A stretch of DNA of 64,000 bases from DASYTH01 sp035762905 (lineage in GTDB: Bacteria; Actinomycetota; Actinomycetes; Mycobacteriales; Pseudonocardiaceae): assembly GCF_035762905.1 (NCBI RefSeq), contig NZ_DASUCC010000046.1, positions 22,906-86,905 of the forward strand. The letters are read 5' to 3'. The position numbers and the translations under genes are program-made. Of the stretch, positions 24,560-33,504 are shown piece by piece. Numbering within the stretch: the first letter of the stretch is position 1; the number at the start of each line of letters is the position of its first letter. A model generated the notes under the pieces. That model had not been told where the DNA came from. It worked only from the letters and a program-made list of their open reading frames with translations, and did no database searches.

Positions 24560-25873
24560 TCAACCGCGATACAGGGCGGTGGCGAGCAGGGGTTCGACGG
24601 CGCGGACCGAGGGGTGGGAGTTCCAGCGGCGCAGGGTGGTGGCGAGCCGGCGGACGTCGGCGAGGATCGTGGCGGACCCGATCGCTCTGGCCTGCCGGAT
24701 CATCGGGGTGGCCAGCGTGCAGGCGTGATCGACCTCGCCGGCGCAGGCATGCGCGAGTGCCTGGCGGATGCCGAAGCGGGTCCTGGCCCGCACCGCGGTT
24801 ACCGGAATACCGGCCACGGCGCGATCGAGGATGCTTGCGGCCTGGCCGGGCCGGCCGAGGTCATGCAGACACCAGCCGGTGACCACCGACACTGTGTCCG
24901 TGACGTGCGAGCTGCCGATGGTCGGGCCGGCCGGCTCGGCTTCGCCGGCGGACCGCAGATGCCCGGCGGCGCGGTCGATTGCGCGAAGGCACGCGTCGTA
25001 GTCGCCGGCCAAGGCGTGCCCCTGTGCCTCCCGTTGGGCCGCGAGTCCGAGGATTCGCGGCGGCGTACCGGGGGCGGATTGCGCCTTTCGGGCCAGACCG
25101 ACAGTGGCGGCCGCGTCGCCCTGGTACAGGGTGATCGAGGCGCGCCGGACGAGGGCGTAGGTCGCGGTCGCGTGATCGCCCACCTCGGTCGCGATCCGGA
25201 CCGCCTGGCTGATCCACCAGGCCGCGGTGGCGTCGTCGCCCGCCTCCTGCGCCATCCAGCCGGCGTACTCGGCGGTCCGGGCGGACAGCGTCGCCACGGC
25301 CCGGGTGTCGGATCCCGTGGTGTCCCTGGCCAGCACCCGTAATGCCTGTGCCTGGCCGACGACGATCGGAAGGACCGTGCAGGAGGGAACGATCTGACCC
25401 AGCCCGCGCGCGGTGTCGAGCAGTTGCCGATGGTGCCGCAGGCGCCCGTCGCCGCCATCGGTGCCACCGCCGGCCGGGTACGGCGGGAACCCGGTCACCA
25501 CACGGGGCACGGCCAACAGTGCCGCGCTTCCGGTGAGGAGTTCGCGCCGTCCGAAGGGGACGAATGAACCGCCGCCGTCCGGTGCCATCGTCATCGTCCA
25601 GACCTCATCGCTCTCGTTGGGTTGATCCGGATCGGACTGTCCCGGCGGAGCAATGGCGGGAACGAGGGCGGTCAATGCTCCGGCCGCATCGAGTTCGGCG
25701 TCGCAGCGACGGGCGAACTCCGCCGACGGAGTCTGTTTGCCGGTCTCGATCCGGCTCACGTGGCCCTTGCTGTAGAAGAGCCGGCGAGCAAACTCACTGA
25801 GGGACAGACCTTTCGCGGTGCGCATCGTGCGCAGGCGGGGTCCGAAGGCCTCCGTGGTGGGCACCATCGACAC
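24560..25873 (-). CDS. XRE-family regulator with C-terminal TPR-like region
   Basis: 437 residues from the GTG at 25873 (GAGGAGG about 6 bases upstream; the ATG at 25867 is also possible). HTH_XRE is clear at about residues 13-45 (GLSLSEFARRLFYSKGHVSR). After a Gly/Pro linker, the C-terminal 300 residues are helical repeats (AAWWISQAVRIATEVGD, ASITLYQGDAAATVGLARKA), as in actinobacterial regulators that bind peptides or other partners. It is divergent from the TIR operon and probably controls it. Confidence 0.8.
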   Translation of the reverse strand: MSMVPTTEAFGPRLRTMRTAKGLSLSEFARRLFYSKGHVSRIETGKQTPSAEFARRCDAELDAAGALTALVPAIAPPGQSDPDQPNESDEVWTMTMAPDGGGSFVPFGRRELLTGSAALLAVPRVVTGFPPYPAGGGTDGGDGRLRHHRQLLDTARGLGQIVPSCTVLPIVVGQAQALRVLARDTTGSDTRAVATLSARTAEYAGWMAQEAGDDATAAWWISQAVRIATEVGDHATATYALVRRASITLYQGDAAATVGLARKAQSAPGTPPRILGLAAQREAQGHALAGDYDACLRAIDRAAGHLRSAGEAEPAGPTIGSSHVTDTVSVVTGWCLHDLGRPGQAASILDRAVAGIPVTAVRARTRFGIRQALAHACAGEVDHACTLATPMIRQARAIGSATILADVRRLATTLRRWNSHPSVRAVEPLLATALYRG

Positions 25874-25954
25874 GTCACCCCTCCTCGTGTGCCACGACCG
25901 TCGAACCGGCTGCTGGTCAACCATTGTGGTGCGACCGGCAGAGGTCGTGGGACT

Positions 25955-26136
25955 GTTTCCCGTTCGATCATGAACAAGGAAACGGTAAACGAATCATCGG
26001 CGCAAGCAGCCGGTCAACCTAGCACATCTGCAAATCGAACTACCAGGGGACCACCCTTTCCCGGGTGGCCAACTTCTGTCCGCTCCTTGTCCGATCTCGT
26101 CGGAAAAAGGACAGGTCTGACAAGGAAACGGGAAAC
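25955..26136. promoter_or_regulatory. Three AACGG(G/T)AAAC boxes between the XRE regulator and the TIR operon
   Basis: The box occurs inverted at 25955-25964 and direct at 25981-25990 (AACGGTAAAC) and 26127-26136, the last two within AAGGAAACGG. The region 25874-26268 (395 bases) has no other gene; it also holds CTGTCC/GGACAG pairs around 26080-26116. These are candidate operators for the divergent XRE protein or for promoters of both units. Confidence 0.5.
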
Positions 26137-26268
26137 ACTCCCCCTTACCGTCGGGTAGCACTTGTCAGGACCCAAGAGGGCCTGCAAACTACGCACCGTC
26201 AACACCGGTTCCCCCGGGTGGCGTAGTACGCAACCCCGCTCGTAGCAACGTGCGAGGAGTCAAGCACC

Positions 26269-26904
26269 GTGCCGCAGATATTTCTCAGCTATCGCGTGTC
26301 CGACGAACCGTACGGCGCCGCCATGCTCGATCACATGCTGTCTGAGCGGTTCGGCTCTGCCGCGGTGTTTCTGGCATCGAAGTCGATCCCTCTGGGTTCG
26401 TTGTGGGAACGGCACATGTTCGAGGCCGTGGCCAACTCGGTCGCGATGCTGGTCATCATGGGTGACCGCTGGCTGAGCGCGGCCGACAAGAACGGGAAAC
26501 GCCGACTCGATGACCCGACAGATTTCGTACGTCGGGAGATCCTGGCAGGGTTAGAGTTGGAGAAACAGGTCATTCCGACCCGGTTTGGGGTTGCCCGACT
26601 GGAGGCGGCGGACCTGCCGGCCGAACTGCGCCCGCTTGCCGACCGCCAGGATATCGAGGTGCGATTCCGGAGTGCGGGAATCGACATCGAACGGCTGGCC
26701 GGCAAGCTCCGAGAACTGATTCCCGCGCTTCGTGACCGACCCGTTCCGGAAACCGAAACGGCAGCGGGCAAATTCGCCGTAAACGCCAGGGAGGTCGGCC
26801 ACGTGGTGCAGGGTGATGCGGTCACCATCACCGGTGACATGCACGCCGGCCCGCGGTACTACTTCCATCGGTCCACGGACGACGGAGCCGACACGCGTGA
26901 GTGA
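26269..26904 (+). CDS. TIR-domain protein
   Basis: 211 residues, no membrane segment. Residues 1-150 are a TIR domain: IFLSYRVSDEPYG (box 1-like), SKSIPLGSLWERHMFEAV and LVIMGDRW. Glu47 in LWERH aligns by eye with the catalytic Glu of TIR NADases, so NAD+ cleavage is possible. The tail (about 177-195) is HVVQGDAVTITGDMHAG, similar to a segment in the next protein. GTG start at 26269 with GAGGAG 8 bases upstream. The next gene overlaps by 8 bases. In this operon it is the likely effector. Confidence 0.85.
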   Translation: MPQIFLSYRVSDEPYGAAMLDHMLSERFGSAAVFLASKSIPLGSLWERHMFEAVANSVAMLVIMGDRWLSAADKNGKRRLDDPTDFVRREILAGLELEKQVIPTRFGVARLEAADLPAELRPLADRQDIEVRFRSAGIDIERLAGKLRELIPALRDRPVPETETAAGKFAVNAREVGHVVQGDAVTITGDMHAGPRYYFHRSTDDGADTRE

Positions 26905-29062
26905 CGAGAAACCTGCCGAGCAACCGAAACCCGCCGACGAAACCCCGCCGGACAAACCGCGGGCCGCCGAAGAATCGCCGGCGGACGCGGGGGATGCCAA
27001 GCCGCCCTCCCGGGACGAGGCGCTGCACCGGCTGCGCGGAGACGGGGCGGAGCTCGACAACCTCCGGTTCAACAAGATCATCGCGGAAGGGCTCGGCCAT
27101 GTCGAAGATGTGGCCAACATCAACATCTTCCAGGGTGCGTTCACCGTGGAGGGTGACTTCACCGCGGGTGGCACGCACAGCCGGCCAGCCAGAAGGCTGG
27201 CCGCCAAGACCAGGCTCGAGCCCAAGCAGCTCGAGGAACGCCTCGCCTACTACGTGCCTCCGGTCGGCTTCAAGACCGGTGTGGACATTCTTTACGAGGG
27301 CAACCTCGCCATCTTCTCCGGCCCGGCGAGGACCGGCCGGGAGAGCCGCGCGCTGGCGACGGTGGTGGAGGCGCTGCGGCGCTGCGGGCTGACCGGCGAC
27401 GTTCTTCGGCTGGACGGCAACGTGCTGGGCAACATGTCCTGGCGGGTGCCCCAACGACACTGCGGGCTGATCGTGCTCGACCGCCCGCACGGGCAGGGCC
27501 GGTTCGCGGCGGAGTCCATCGACGACGACTGGTTGTCCCGGGCCGGTGACCAGTTACGGGAACACGGCAGCTTTCTGGTCGTGATCACCGGACCGGTCGG
27601 CGGATCGCTGGCCACCGCGGCGCTGCGGACCGAGTTCGTCCTCGAGGACATGGAACTTCCGCCGCCAATGGAGATCGTGCGCGCCAGGGTGGCGGGCGAG
27701 CTGCCGCTGCTGGCCGAGGACGAGGTCGAACGGCAGCTCAGCGAGACGCAACTCGGCGCGATTTTCGAGGAGCGCGACGATCCCGCCTTCGCCACCCGCG
27801 CCGCGATGGTGACGGTGGAGGCCCTGCGCACCGGGGCCGATCTGGATGCGGCCATCGTCCGGCTACGCGATCCCGAAGACCAGGTCCGCGAGTGGCTCGG
27901 CGCGGATCCGGATGCGGCCGAGGTCGCCTGGGTGCTGGCCACCGCGGCGCTGGAGGGGTCCAGCTATCTCAACGTCGCTGACGCCGCCGTCGGTCTGTGC
28001 CGCGAACTCGGCGCCGGACCGGCCGGTATGGGCCTGCGTTACTTCCGCCGGCTGCTGGCCGAACGGAGCTGGATCGAGCATGCCGCCCAGCCGGACGGTT
28101 CGGCAGCCGTCCGGTTTCGGCACGACAAGCTCCGGCATGTTGTTCTGGCGCTGTCCTGGTTCGAGCTCGACGGCGCCCGCTCCAAGATTCTCCAGTGGTT
28201 GACCGGGCTGGCCGATCACCCCGATGTCGAGGTGCGGGCCCGGGCGGCCGGAGCGGCGGGAATCCTGGCCATGAGGGACTTCGAGCACAGCCTGCATCGC
28301 TATCTGGTGCCGTGGGGGAGCTCTCGCTCAGTGCAGCTGCGGCAGAGCGCGGCACAGGGCATGAACGTGGTGGGCAGCGTCGAAGCGAACGCGGATACCG
28401 TGTGGGAACAGTTGGAACAGTGGGCCGAGATGGTCCGCTTCGACATCAGGGAGCGCAACCTTCCGGCCACCGCGGGACTGGCCGCGGGCGGTCCCCTTGG
28501 CGTGGCCGATCCGCGGCGCGCCTTGCGCGTGCTCCGCACGCTGGTGTGCGACGGGGACTGGGGACTGTTGGAGCCGGCCGCGTTCAGCACCCATCTGCTG
28601 CTCGAGGCCGGATGCGTGCACCAGGTGCTGGACGCGTTGATGGAGTGGACCGAGGCCGCGGTGACCGAGGAGCCCGTGGTGAAGGCCCTCACCATGTTCG
28701 CCTTCGCCGCGCGCGAACCGGGTTCGGCGGAAACGGCCGCGTCCGACCGGCCGGTGCTGATGCTGTCGGCCTGGGAGCATCGTGAGCAACTGCCCGAACT
28801 GTGGGGCCGCGCCCTGTCCTGTGAACCGGTCCGCTCGCTGGCCATGGACGCGTTGCGGGCCTGGGTGCGGGTGGCCGACGCCGATCGGTCCGTGCACGGC
28901 GTAGTCCTGGATCTGCTCGCCGGCATCGCTGACCGCGGGGATCAGGACTACGGGCGACTGTGCTACGCGCTGCGCGAATGGGCCGTCGATCCGGACGAGC
29001 CGTCGGACGCGGCTGCTGCCTTCTACCGGGAAATCAGGGAAGCGGGAGAACTGACGGCATGA
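26897..29062 (+). CDS. Large protein with degenerate P-loop and helical repeats
   Basis: 721 residues. A disordered acidic/Pro-rich N-terminus (1-40) is followed by INIFQGAFTVEGDFTAG (75-91, resembling the TIR protein tail), then a fold like a P-loop NTPase: FSGPARTGRES (140-150) stands where GxxxxGKS/T would be but has lost Lys, and LIVLD (191-195) resembles Walker B. A helical C-terminal region (about 300-720) has HEAT-like repeats such as VEVRARAAGAAGILAMRD. I infer a STAND-like scaffold or sensor that cannot hydrolyse ATP normally. GTG at 26897 overlaps the TIR gene. Confidence 0.7.
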   Translation: MSDEKPAEQPKPADETPPDKPRAAEESPADAGDAKPPSRDEALHRLRGDGAELDNLRFNKIIAEGLGHVEDVANINIFQGAFTVEGDFTAGGTHSRPARRLAAKTRLEPKQLEERLAYYVPPVGFKTGVDILYEGNLAIFSGPARTGRESRALATVVEALRRCGLTGDVLRLDGNVLGNMSWRVPQRHCGLIVLDRPHGQGRFAAESIDDDWLSRAGDQLREHGSFLVVITGPVGGSLATAALRTEFVLEDMELPPPMEIVRARVAGELPLLAEDEVERQLSETQLGAIFEERDDPAFATRAAMVTVEALRTGADLDAAIVRLRDPEDQVREWLGADPDAAEVAWVLATAALEGSSYLNVADAAVGLCRELGAGPAGMGLRYFRRLLAERSWIEHAAQPDGSAAVRFRHDKLRHVVLALSWFELDGARSKILQWLTGLADHPDVEVRARAAGAAGILAMRDFEHSLHRYLVPWGSSRSVQLRQSAAQGMNVVGSVEANADTVWEQLEQWAEMVRFDIRERNLPATAGLAAGGPLGVADPRRALRVLRTLVCDGDWGLLEPAAFSTHLLLEAGCVHQVLDALMEWTEAAVTEEPVVKALTMFAFAAREPGSAETAASDRPVLMLSAWEHREQLPELWGRALSCEPVRSLAMDALRAWVRVADADRSVHGVVLDLLAGIADRGDQDYGRLCYALREWAVDPDEPSDAAAAFYREIREAGELTA

Positions 29063-30102
29063 CACAGACGTACAACCCAATCCTGGACACGGCGGAGCTG
29101 CCCCGGGTGCGCATCGGTGCGCCGCTGCGTTCGCCGGCCATGGGCACCGCGCTGGTTCTGGAACCGGCGATCGGCGACCCGCTGGTGATCTGGTCCGGCC
29201 AACGGGTGCCGGAGGCCAGACTCGGCAACTACCGTCGAATGTCTGTTGTGGACGTCTCCAATCACGGGTTGTCCTTCGACGTGACCGCGCCCAGCGCGGA
29301 CCCGGCGTTTCCGTTTACCGTCGCCGTCTCTCTCTGCTGTCAGATCGCGGATCCGGCGGCCATCGTGCGCGACGGCATTCAGGACATGACCGCCGCGTTG
29401 CGCCAGTCGCTGACCAGAATCGTGCGGGACGAGGCCGCGCGTTTCGACGTGCTCAACCCGGCCGGACCCGAGGCGGCCATCATGGCGAAGCTCAACGATG
29501 CCTATCCGGTGTCCGCGGTGCGGCTCAGCGGGTTCGCCGTCACGGTGGAGGCGGTCGACACGGCCGAGATCATCACCGCCAAGCGGGAGCTGCGGGTCCA
29601 GGAGATGCGCCGCGACGCGATGCGTCCGGTGGCCAGCGCCGGCCGGGATGAGATGCTGGCGCATGTCATGGCGCTCACCGGAGGTGATCCGACACCGCTG
29701 CTCGATCGGGAGCAGGAGTCCAGGGACCGCAGCACCCAGGCCAGCCTGGATGCGCTACGCGTGCTGATGGGCTCCAGCAAGGAGTTGGAGGAGTTCAACG
29801 CCTCCCGGGTCAGCGAGCAGGCCATGAGCGCGTTCTTCCCCGGGGGAGAGCCCCTGATCGGGTCGAGCCGGGGCGGTATCCGCGACCGGTTGGACCGCAA
29901 GATCCGTGGCGCGATCGACAGCGGTCGAGTGGTCGAGGAGAACGTGGCCGTACAGGGTGAGGCCGGCGACCAGAACAAGCCGGGCCAGAACAAGCCCATG
30001 CGAGCGGAAGATCCCGGCAAGGCGGTCAAGGACGAGCCGGACGAGGCCAATGGCCGGCGAGTGAGCCGGGTTCGCGGCACGCGGCCCGCCGATCAACGGT
30101 GA
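29059..30102 (+). CDS. SPFH/band-7-like domain protein
   Basis: 347 residues. The centre (about 75-200) reads FPFTVAVSLCCQIADPAAIV, a helix ALRQSLTRIVRDEAARFDVL, YPVSAVRLSGFAVTVEAV and AKRELRVQEMRRDAMRPV, which follows the order of SPFH/band-7 domains (beta sheet, IxDP, then amphipathic helices). No N-terminal membrane helix is visible, and the C-terminus is charged and disordered. The ATG overlaps the previous stop (ATGA). A role as an oligomeric scaffold for the kinase or TIR protein is inference. Moderate certainty for the fold. Confidence 0.6.
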   Translation: MTQTYNPILDTAELPRVRIGAPLRSPAMGTALVLEPAIGDPLVIWSGQRVPEARLGNYRRMSVVDVSNHGLSFDVTAPSADPAFPFTVAVSLCCQIADPAAIVRDGIQDMTAALRQSLTRIVRDEAARFDVLNPAGPEAAIMAKLNDAYPVSAVRLSGFAVTVEAVDTAEIITAKRELRVQEMRRDAMRPVASAGRDEMLAHVMALTGGDPTPLLDREQESRDRSTQASLDALRVLMGSSKELEEFNASRVSEQAMSAFFPGGEPLIGSSRGGIRDRLDRKIRGAIDSGRVVEENVAVQGEAGDQNKPGQNKPMRAEDPGKAVKDEPDEANGRRVSRVRGTRPADQR

Positions 30103-30115
30103 CGGTGGCGCGCTC

Positions 30116-31129
30116 ATGGACATTCAGCCCCGGGCCCGGGGTCGAGCCCAACTCTGGTACCACAGCGAGGAGAACTTCGGCGCCCTCGCGGTGTGGACCG
30201 AGCGGAATCCGGGCCACGGCGAGGATGCCGACCCGCTCGTCCTTTTCCGGCGGTCCTCCGGTCGCGGGCTGATCGCGGTCTTCGACGGTGTCGGCGGGGC
30301 GGGCCGGTCCGTCGCCGGGCGGACCTCCGCCGGCGTCGACCGTACGCAGGCGTGGGTCGCGTCGCGCCGGGTTCGCGCGCTGACCGAGGAGTGGTTCGTC
30401 GGCAATTCCACGGCAACCATCCTTCGCGAGCACATCGCCGGCCGGCTGGCGCACGAGGACGACGGGCGCGGCCGGGTTCGCGGGAGCATGCACCGGGAGT
30501 TCCCCACCACCCTGGCCGGGCTCGAGTTCCGGATGACCGGTGCCGAAGTCTCGTGGGACGTGCTGTGGGCGGGCGACTCGCGCTGCTACGTGGCAGAACC
30601 GGAGCTGGGACTGCAGCAGCTCAGCCGGGATGACACCCAGTCCGCCGATGCACTGGAACTGCTCGTCCAGGATCCGCCGATGACCAACATGGTGAGCGCG
30701 GATCGGAGGTTCGAGCTCAACCACTGGCGGGGCCGGGCGCCATTGCCGTGCCTGCTGATCGGCGCCACCGATGGGTTCTTCGGGTATCTCGACGCGCCGG
30801 CGCTGTTCGAGCACCTGTTGTGGAAGACCCTGCTGTCCGCACAAGACATCATGCACTGGAGCGCGTTGCTGGCGGAACGGGTGAGCGGGTACACCGGCGA
30901 CGACGCCTCGCTCGCGATCGTCGCGCTGGGCTTCCCGCACTTCAACGACCTGCGCGTGCACTTTCGGGAGCGTGCCGAGCGGGTCGACGCCGAGCACGCG
31001 GTCCCGCTCGCCCTGGTTCGGCCGGACGACCGCGCCGGACTGATCACGGCCCGGGAGCACTCCTGGCGTCGCTACCGCGGGGACTACGAGCGCCGGCTGC
31101 GTGGCTGCGCCGAGGGAGCGCCGGTGTGA
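30116..31129 (+). CDS. PP2C-family Ser/Thr protein phosphatase
   Basis: 337 residues. The metal-binding and core motifs of PPM phosphatases are visible: LIAVFDGVGGAG (DGxGG), VLWAGDSRCYV, LIGATDGFFGY and TGDDASLAIVAL, with the three aspartates intact. It should dephosphorylate proteins, most likely substrates of the kinase encoded immediately downstream with a GTGA overlap. The C-terminal tail (about 300-337) is unknown. Part of a phosphatase-kinase-vWA triad. Confidence 0.88.
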   Translation: MDIQPRARGRAQLWYHSEENFGALAVWTERNPGHGEDADPLVLFRRSSGRGLIAVFDGVGGAGRSVAGRTSAGVDRTQAWVASRRVRALTEEWFVGNSTATILREHIAGRLAHEDDGRGRVRGSMHREFPTTLAGLEFRMTGAEVSWDVLWAGDSRCYVAEPELGLQQLSRDDTQSADALELLVQDPPMTNMVSADRRFELNHWRGRAPLPCLLIGATDGFFGYLDAPALFEHLLWKTLLSAQDIMHWSALLAERVSGYTGDDASLAIVALGFPHFNDLRVHFRERAERVDAEHAVPLALVRPDDRAGLITAREHSWRRYRGDYERRLRGCAEGAPV

Positions 31130-32160
31130 GGAAGGGTGAGACCGTAAACGGGTACCTCATCGTCAGCAAGCCCACCAATGCCAACGCCGGCAAGTGTGTC
31201 TGGGCGTTCGCCGAGAAGGACGGCCAGGAGTACTTCGTCAAGGAGTTCCTTGATCCCAAGCTGCCCAGGTCGGGTTCGATGGGTTCGGACGAGGACAAAC
31301 GGCGCCGACAGGAAGAGTGCGACCAGTTCGAGCAGCGACACCGAAAAGTCCTGCAGTTGCTGCGCCCGGACGACCTGCACGCCGGAAACCTGGTGTTGAC
31401 CCTGGACTTCTTCGCGCACGGTACCCGGTTCTACAAGGTGACCAGGCGGATCGATGCGGAGCATGTTGCGCCGCACCGGCTGCCGGCGCAGCAGCAGGTC
31501 GTGTTGCTGCGCACCCTCGTCGACAGCCTGCGGTTGCTGCACGAGCAGGACATCGTGCACGGCGATCTCAAGCCAGACAACGTGTTGTTGCGACGTCCGA
31601 AGGGTAGCGACCTGTACTCGGCGAAGCTGATCGATTTCGACGATGCCTATCCGGCGAAACAGCCACCGCCGCGCGACATCATCGGCGGCGACCCGCTTTA
31701 CGGTGCGCCCGAGTGGCTACGTTACCTGCGCGGCGAGACGGCGGTGTCGGCCGCGGACCTGACCCAGGCCGTGGACATGTTCGCATTCGGACTGTTGGTG
31801 CACACCTACCTGTTCGGCGCGCCGCCCGCCCACGCTCCGTACGACTGCCCGGCCGCTGCGGTCATCGACGGAGTTCCGTTGGTCTGGGACCGACGGCTCG
31901 GCGGCCCCCTGCGCGAGCTGCTGGGCTCCCTCACCCGGCCGGAGCCGGGCGCTCGGCCCGACGTCACCAGGACAGCCGAGATTCTCGACGGCGAAGACGT
32001 CATCAGCAGTGTGATGGCCAAGCGCGACCCGAAACCGGGGGCGAAGACCAGCCGGGTGCGGGTGAACGTAGATCGAGCCGGCAAGCCGGCGCCGATCGTG
32101 AAATCACAGAGCCGCTTGCGTATCAACGTGAACGGCCGCCGATTCCCGACCACCGGATGA
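31126..32160 (+). CDS. Atypical Ser/Thr protein kinase
   Basis: 344 residues. Lys39 in YFVKEFL corresponds to the ATP-binding Lys. The catalytic loop is HGDLKPDN (145-152; Gly replaces the usual Arg, as in many bacterial kinases) and the metal motif is IDFDD (169-173, Asp for the DFG Gly). DMFAFGLLVHTYLFG is the helix F region. The glycine-rich loop is poorly conserved. The C-terminal 70 residues are basic and non-catalytic. No membrane helix. It acts opposite the upstream PP2C; the vWA protein is encoded next. Confidence 0.82.
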   Translation: MRKGETVNGYLIVSKPTNANAGKCVWAFAEKDGQEYFVKEFLDPKLPRSGSMGSDEDKRRRQEECDQFEQRHRKVLQLLRPDDLHAGNLVLTLDFFAHGTRFYKVTRRIDAEHVAPHRLPAQQQVVLLRTLVDSLRLLHEQDIVHGDLKPDNVLLRRPKGSDLYSAKLIDFDDAYPAKQPPPRDIIGGDPLYGAPEWLRYLRGETAVSAADLTQAVDMFAFGLLVHTYLFGAPPAHAPYDCPAAAVIDGVPLVWDRRLGGPLRELLGSLTRPEPGARPDVTRTAEILDGEDVISSVMAKRDPKPGAKTSRVRVNVDRAGKPAPIVKSQSRLRINVNGRRFPTTG

Positions 32161-32178
32161 GAGGACGGGCCACCCCGG

Positions 32179-32886
32179 ATGACCCAGACACAGCACATCC
32201 GTCCGAGCCTGAGCTATGCCGTCGACATCGTCCTGTGCATCGACGCCACCGGCAGCATGGGTCCGACGCTCGCCAACGTGAAGCACAGCGCGCTGTCCTT
32301 CCCGAACCACCTCGCCCAGGAGATGTCGCGCAAGGGTCGCGGAATCAGCCGGCTGCGGTTGAAGGTGATCGCCTTCCGGGACTTCGGCCACCGCGCCGAG
32401 GACGCGCTCGTGGAGAGCGCCTTCTTCGAGATTCCGGGCGAGATCAACGATTTCGAGCGCGCTGTGCGTGCGCTCAAAGCGTCCGGAGGCGGGGACGATG
32501 CGGAGTCCGGGCTTGAGGCGTTGGCGTTGGCCATGGCCGCCAAGTGGGAGACGGGCCTCGACCGGCGCCGGCACGTCATCGTGATCTTCACCGATGCGCC
32601 GGCGCACCCGCTCGGGGATCCGAACCAGACGAAGGCGACGACCTATCCGCGGTCCATTCCGTCCTCCATCGAGGGCTTGTTCGAACAGTGGGGACACGGC
32701 CAGAGCCGCGACGCGCTGATGGACAACTCGGCCAAGCGGCTGCTCCTCTTCGCCCCCGAACTGTCGCCGTGGACCGACATCGCCGAGGACTGGAACCACA
32801 CCATCTTCTTCCCCTCTGCGGCCGGTGAAGGCCTCGAGGAATGGGAAATGGACGAGATCGTGGCGACCATCGCCAACAGCATGTGA
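32179..32886 (+). CDS. vWA-domain protein (TerY-like)
   Basis: 235 residues, one von Willebrand factor A domain. The MIDAS loop is DIVLCIDATGSMG (residues 15-27); further parts are FRDFGHRAEDAL, GGGDDAESGLEALALAM and the Asp strand VIVIFTDAPAHP. These fit metal-dependent protein binding. With the PP2C and kinase directly upstream, it matches the TerY-phosphatase-kinase triad known from tellurite/stress islands. ATG at 32179, 18 bases after the kinase stop. Confidence 0.85.
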   Translation: MTQTQHIRPSLSYAVDIVLCIDATGSMGPTLANVKHSALSFPNHLAQEMSRKGRGISRLRLKVIAFRDFGHRAEDALVESAFFEIPGEINDFERAVRALKASGGGDDAESGLEALALAMAAKWETGLDRRRHVIVIFTDAPAHPLGDPNQTKATTYPRSIPSSIEGLFEQWGHGQSRDALMDNSAKRLLLFAPELSPWTDIAEDWNHTIFFPSAAGEGLEEWEMDEIVATIANSM

Positions 32887-32898
32887 ACGGTGTGACTC

Positions 32899-33504
32899 AT
32901 GAAAATGGGTAGTTGGTGGGGAACGGACTGGCGACCCGAACCCGGTCCTCAGTTCGAGATGCGTCAGTATCGACGCGGCCGCCCGACCGGCGTGGTGGCG
33001 ATGGTGGCCTGGGACTCCCGGTTCGGCACGTCGCCGCGTCCCGTGGCACACGGGCCGGACGTGTGGATGGTCCTCGAGCCGAGGCAGCTCACCATCGCCG
33101 AGCGAACCGACCAGGGTCACGGGCAGGCGCGGCTGTACATACCGCTGCGGTCCTGTTCGGACGTCGCGCTGCTTGACGAGCCCGGACTACATGGGTCTTC
33201 GCTCGTACGGTTGACCTTGACCGTCCGGATCGGGCAGGGGCCGAGCTTCACCCTGCCCCTGTGGTTTCCCACCGACGCCCGTCCGGTCCTCGAGGACCTG
33301 GCCCGCCGCGTGCGAACCCAGGCCCCGCCGTCGTCCGAGGAACCAACCCGGCCGAGCCCGAAGCGGACCTGGACGCGCACGGGCAGAACGGTGCCGCTGC
33401 TGGAGGTAGAAGCGGCGCCGGACGACGCGGACTGGGTGGTCTTCCGCCCGTCGGTCAGCAGCGCCGAGGTGCTGATCCCGCGATCGGAGGTGCGTCCGGG
33501 ATGA
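32899..33504 (+). CDS. Hypothetical protein of the TIR/TerY-P operon
   Basis: 201 residues. The N-terminus has Trp-rich MGSWWGTDWRPEPGPQFEMR. The middle is beta-rich (GVVAMVAWDSR, ARLYIPLRSCSDVALLDE, SLVRLTLTVRIGQGPSFTLP), suggesting a compact beta sandwich or PH-like fold. A Pro-rich linker follows, then a short strand region. No family recognised. It sits 12 bases after the vWA gene, and its stop overlaps the next start (ATGA). Confidence 0.7.
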   Translation: MKMGSWWGTDWRPEPGPQFEMRQYRRGRPTGVVAMVAWDSRFGTSPRPVAHGPDVWMVLEPRQLTIAERTDQGHGQARLYIPLRSCSDVALLDEPGLHGSSLVRLTLTVRIGQGPSFTLPLWFPTDARPVLEDLARRVRTQAPPSSEEPTRPSPKRTWTRTGRTVPLLEVEAAPDDADWVVFRPSVSSAEVLIPRSEVRPG

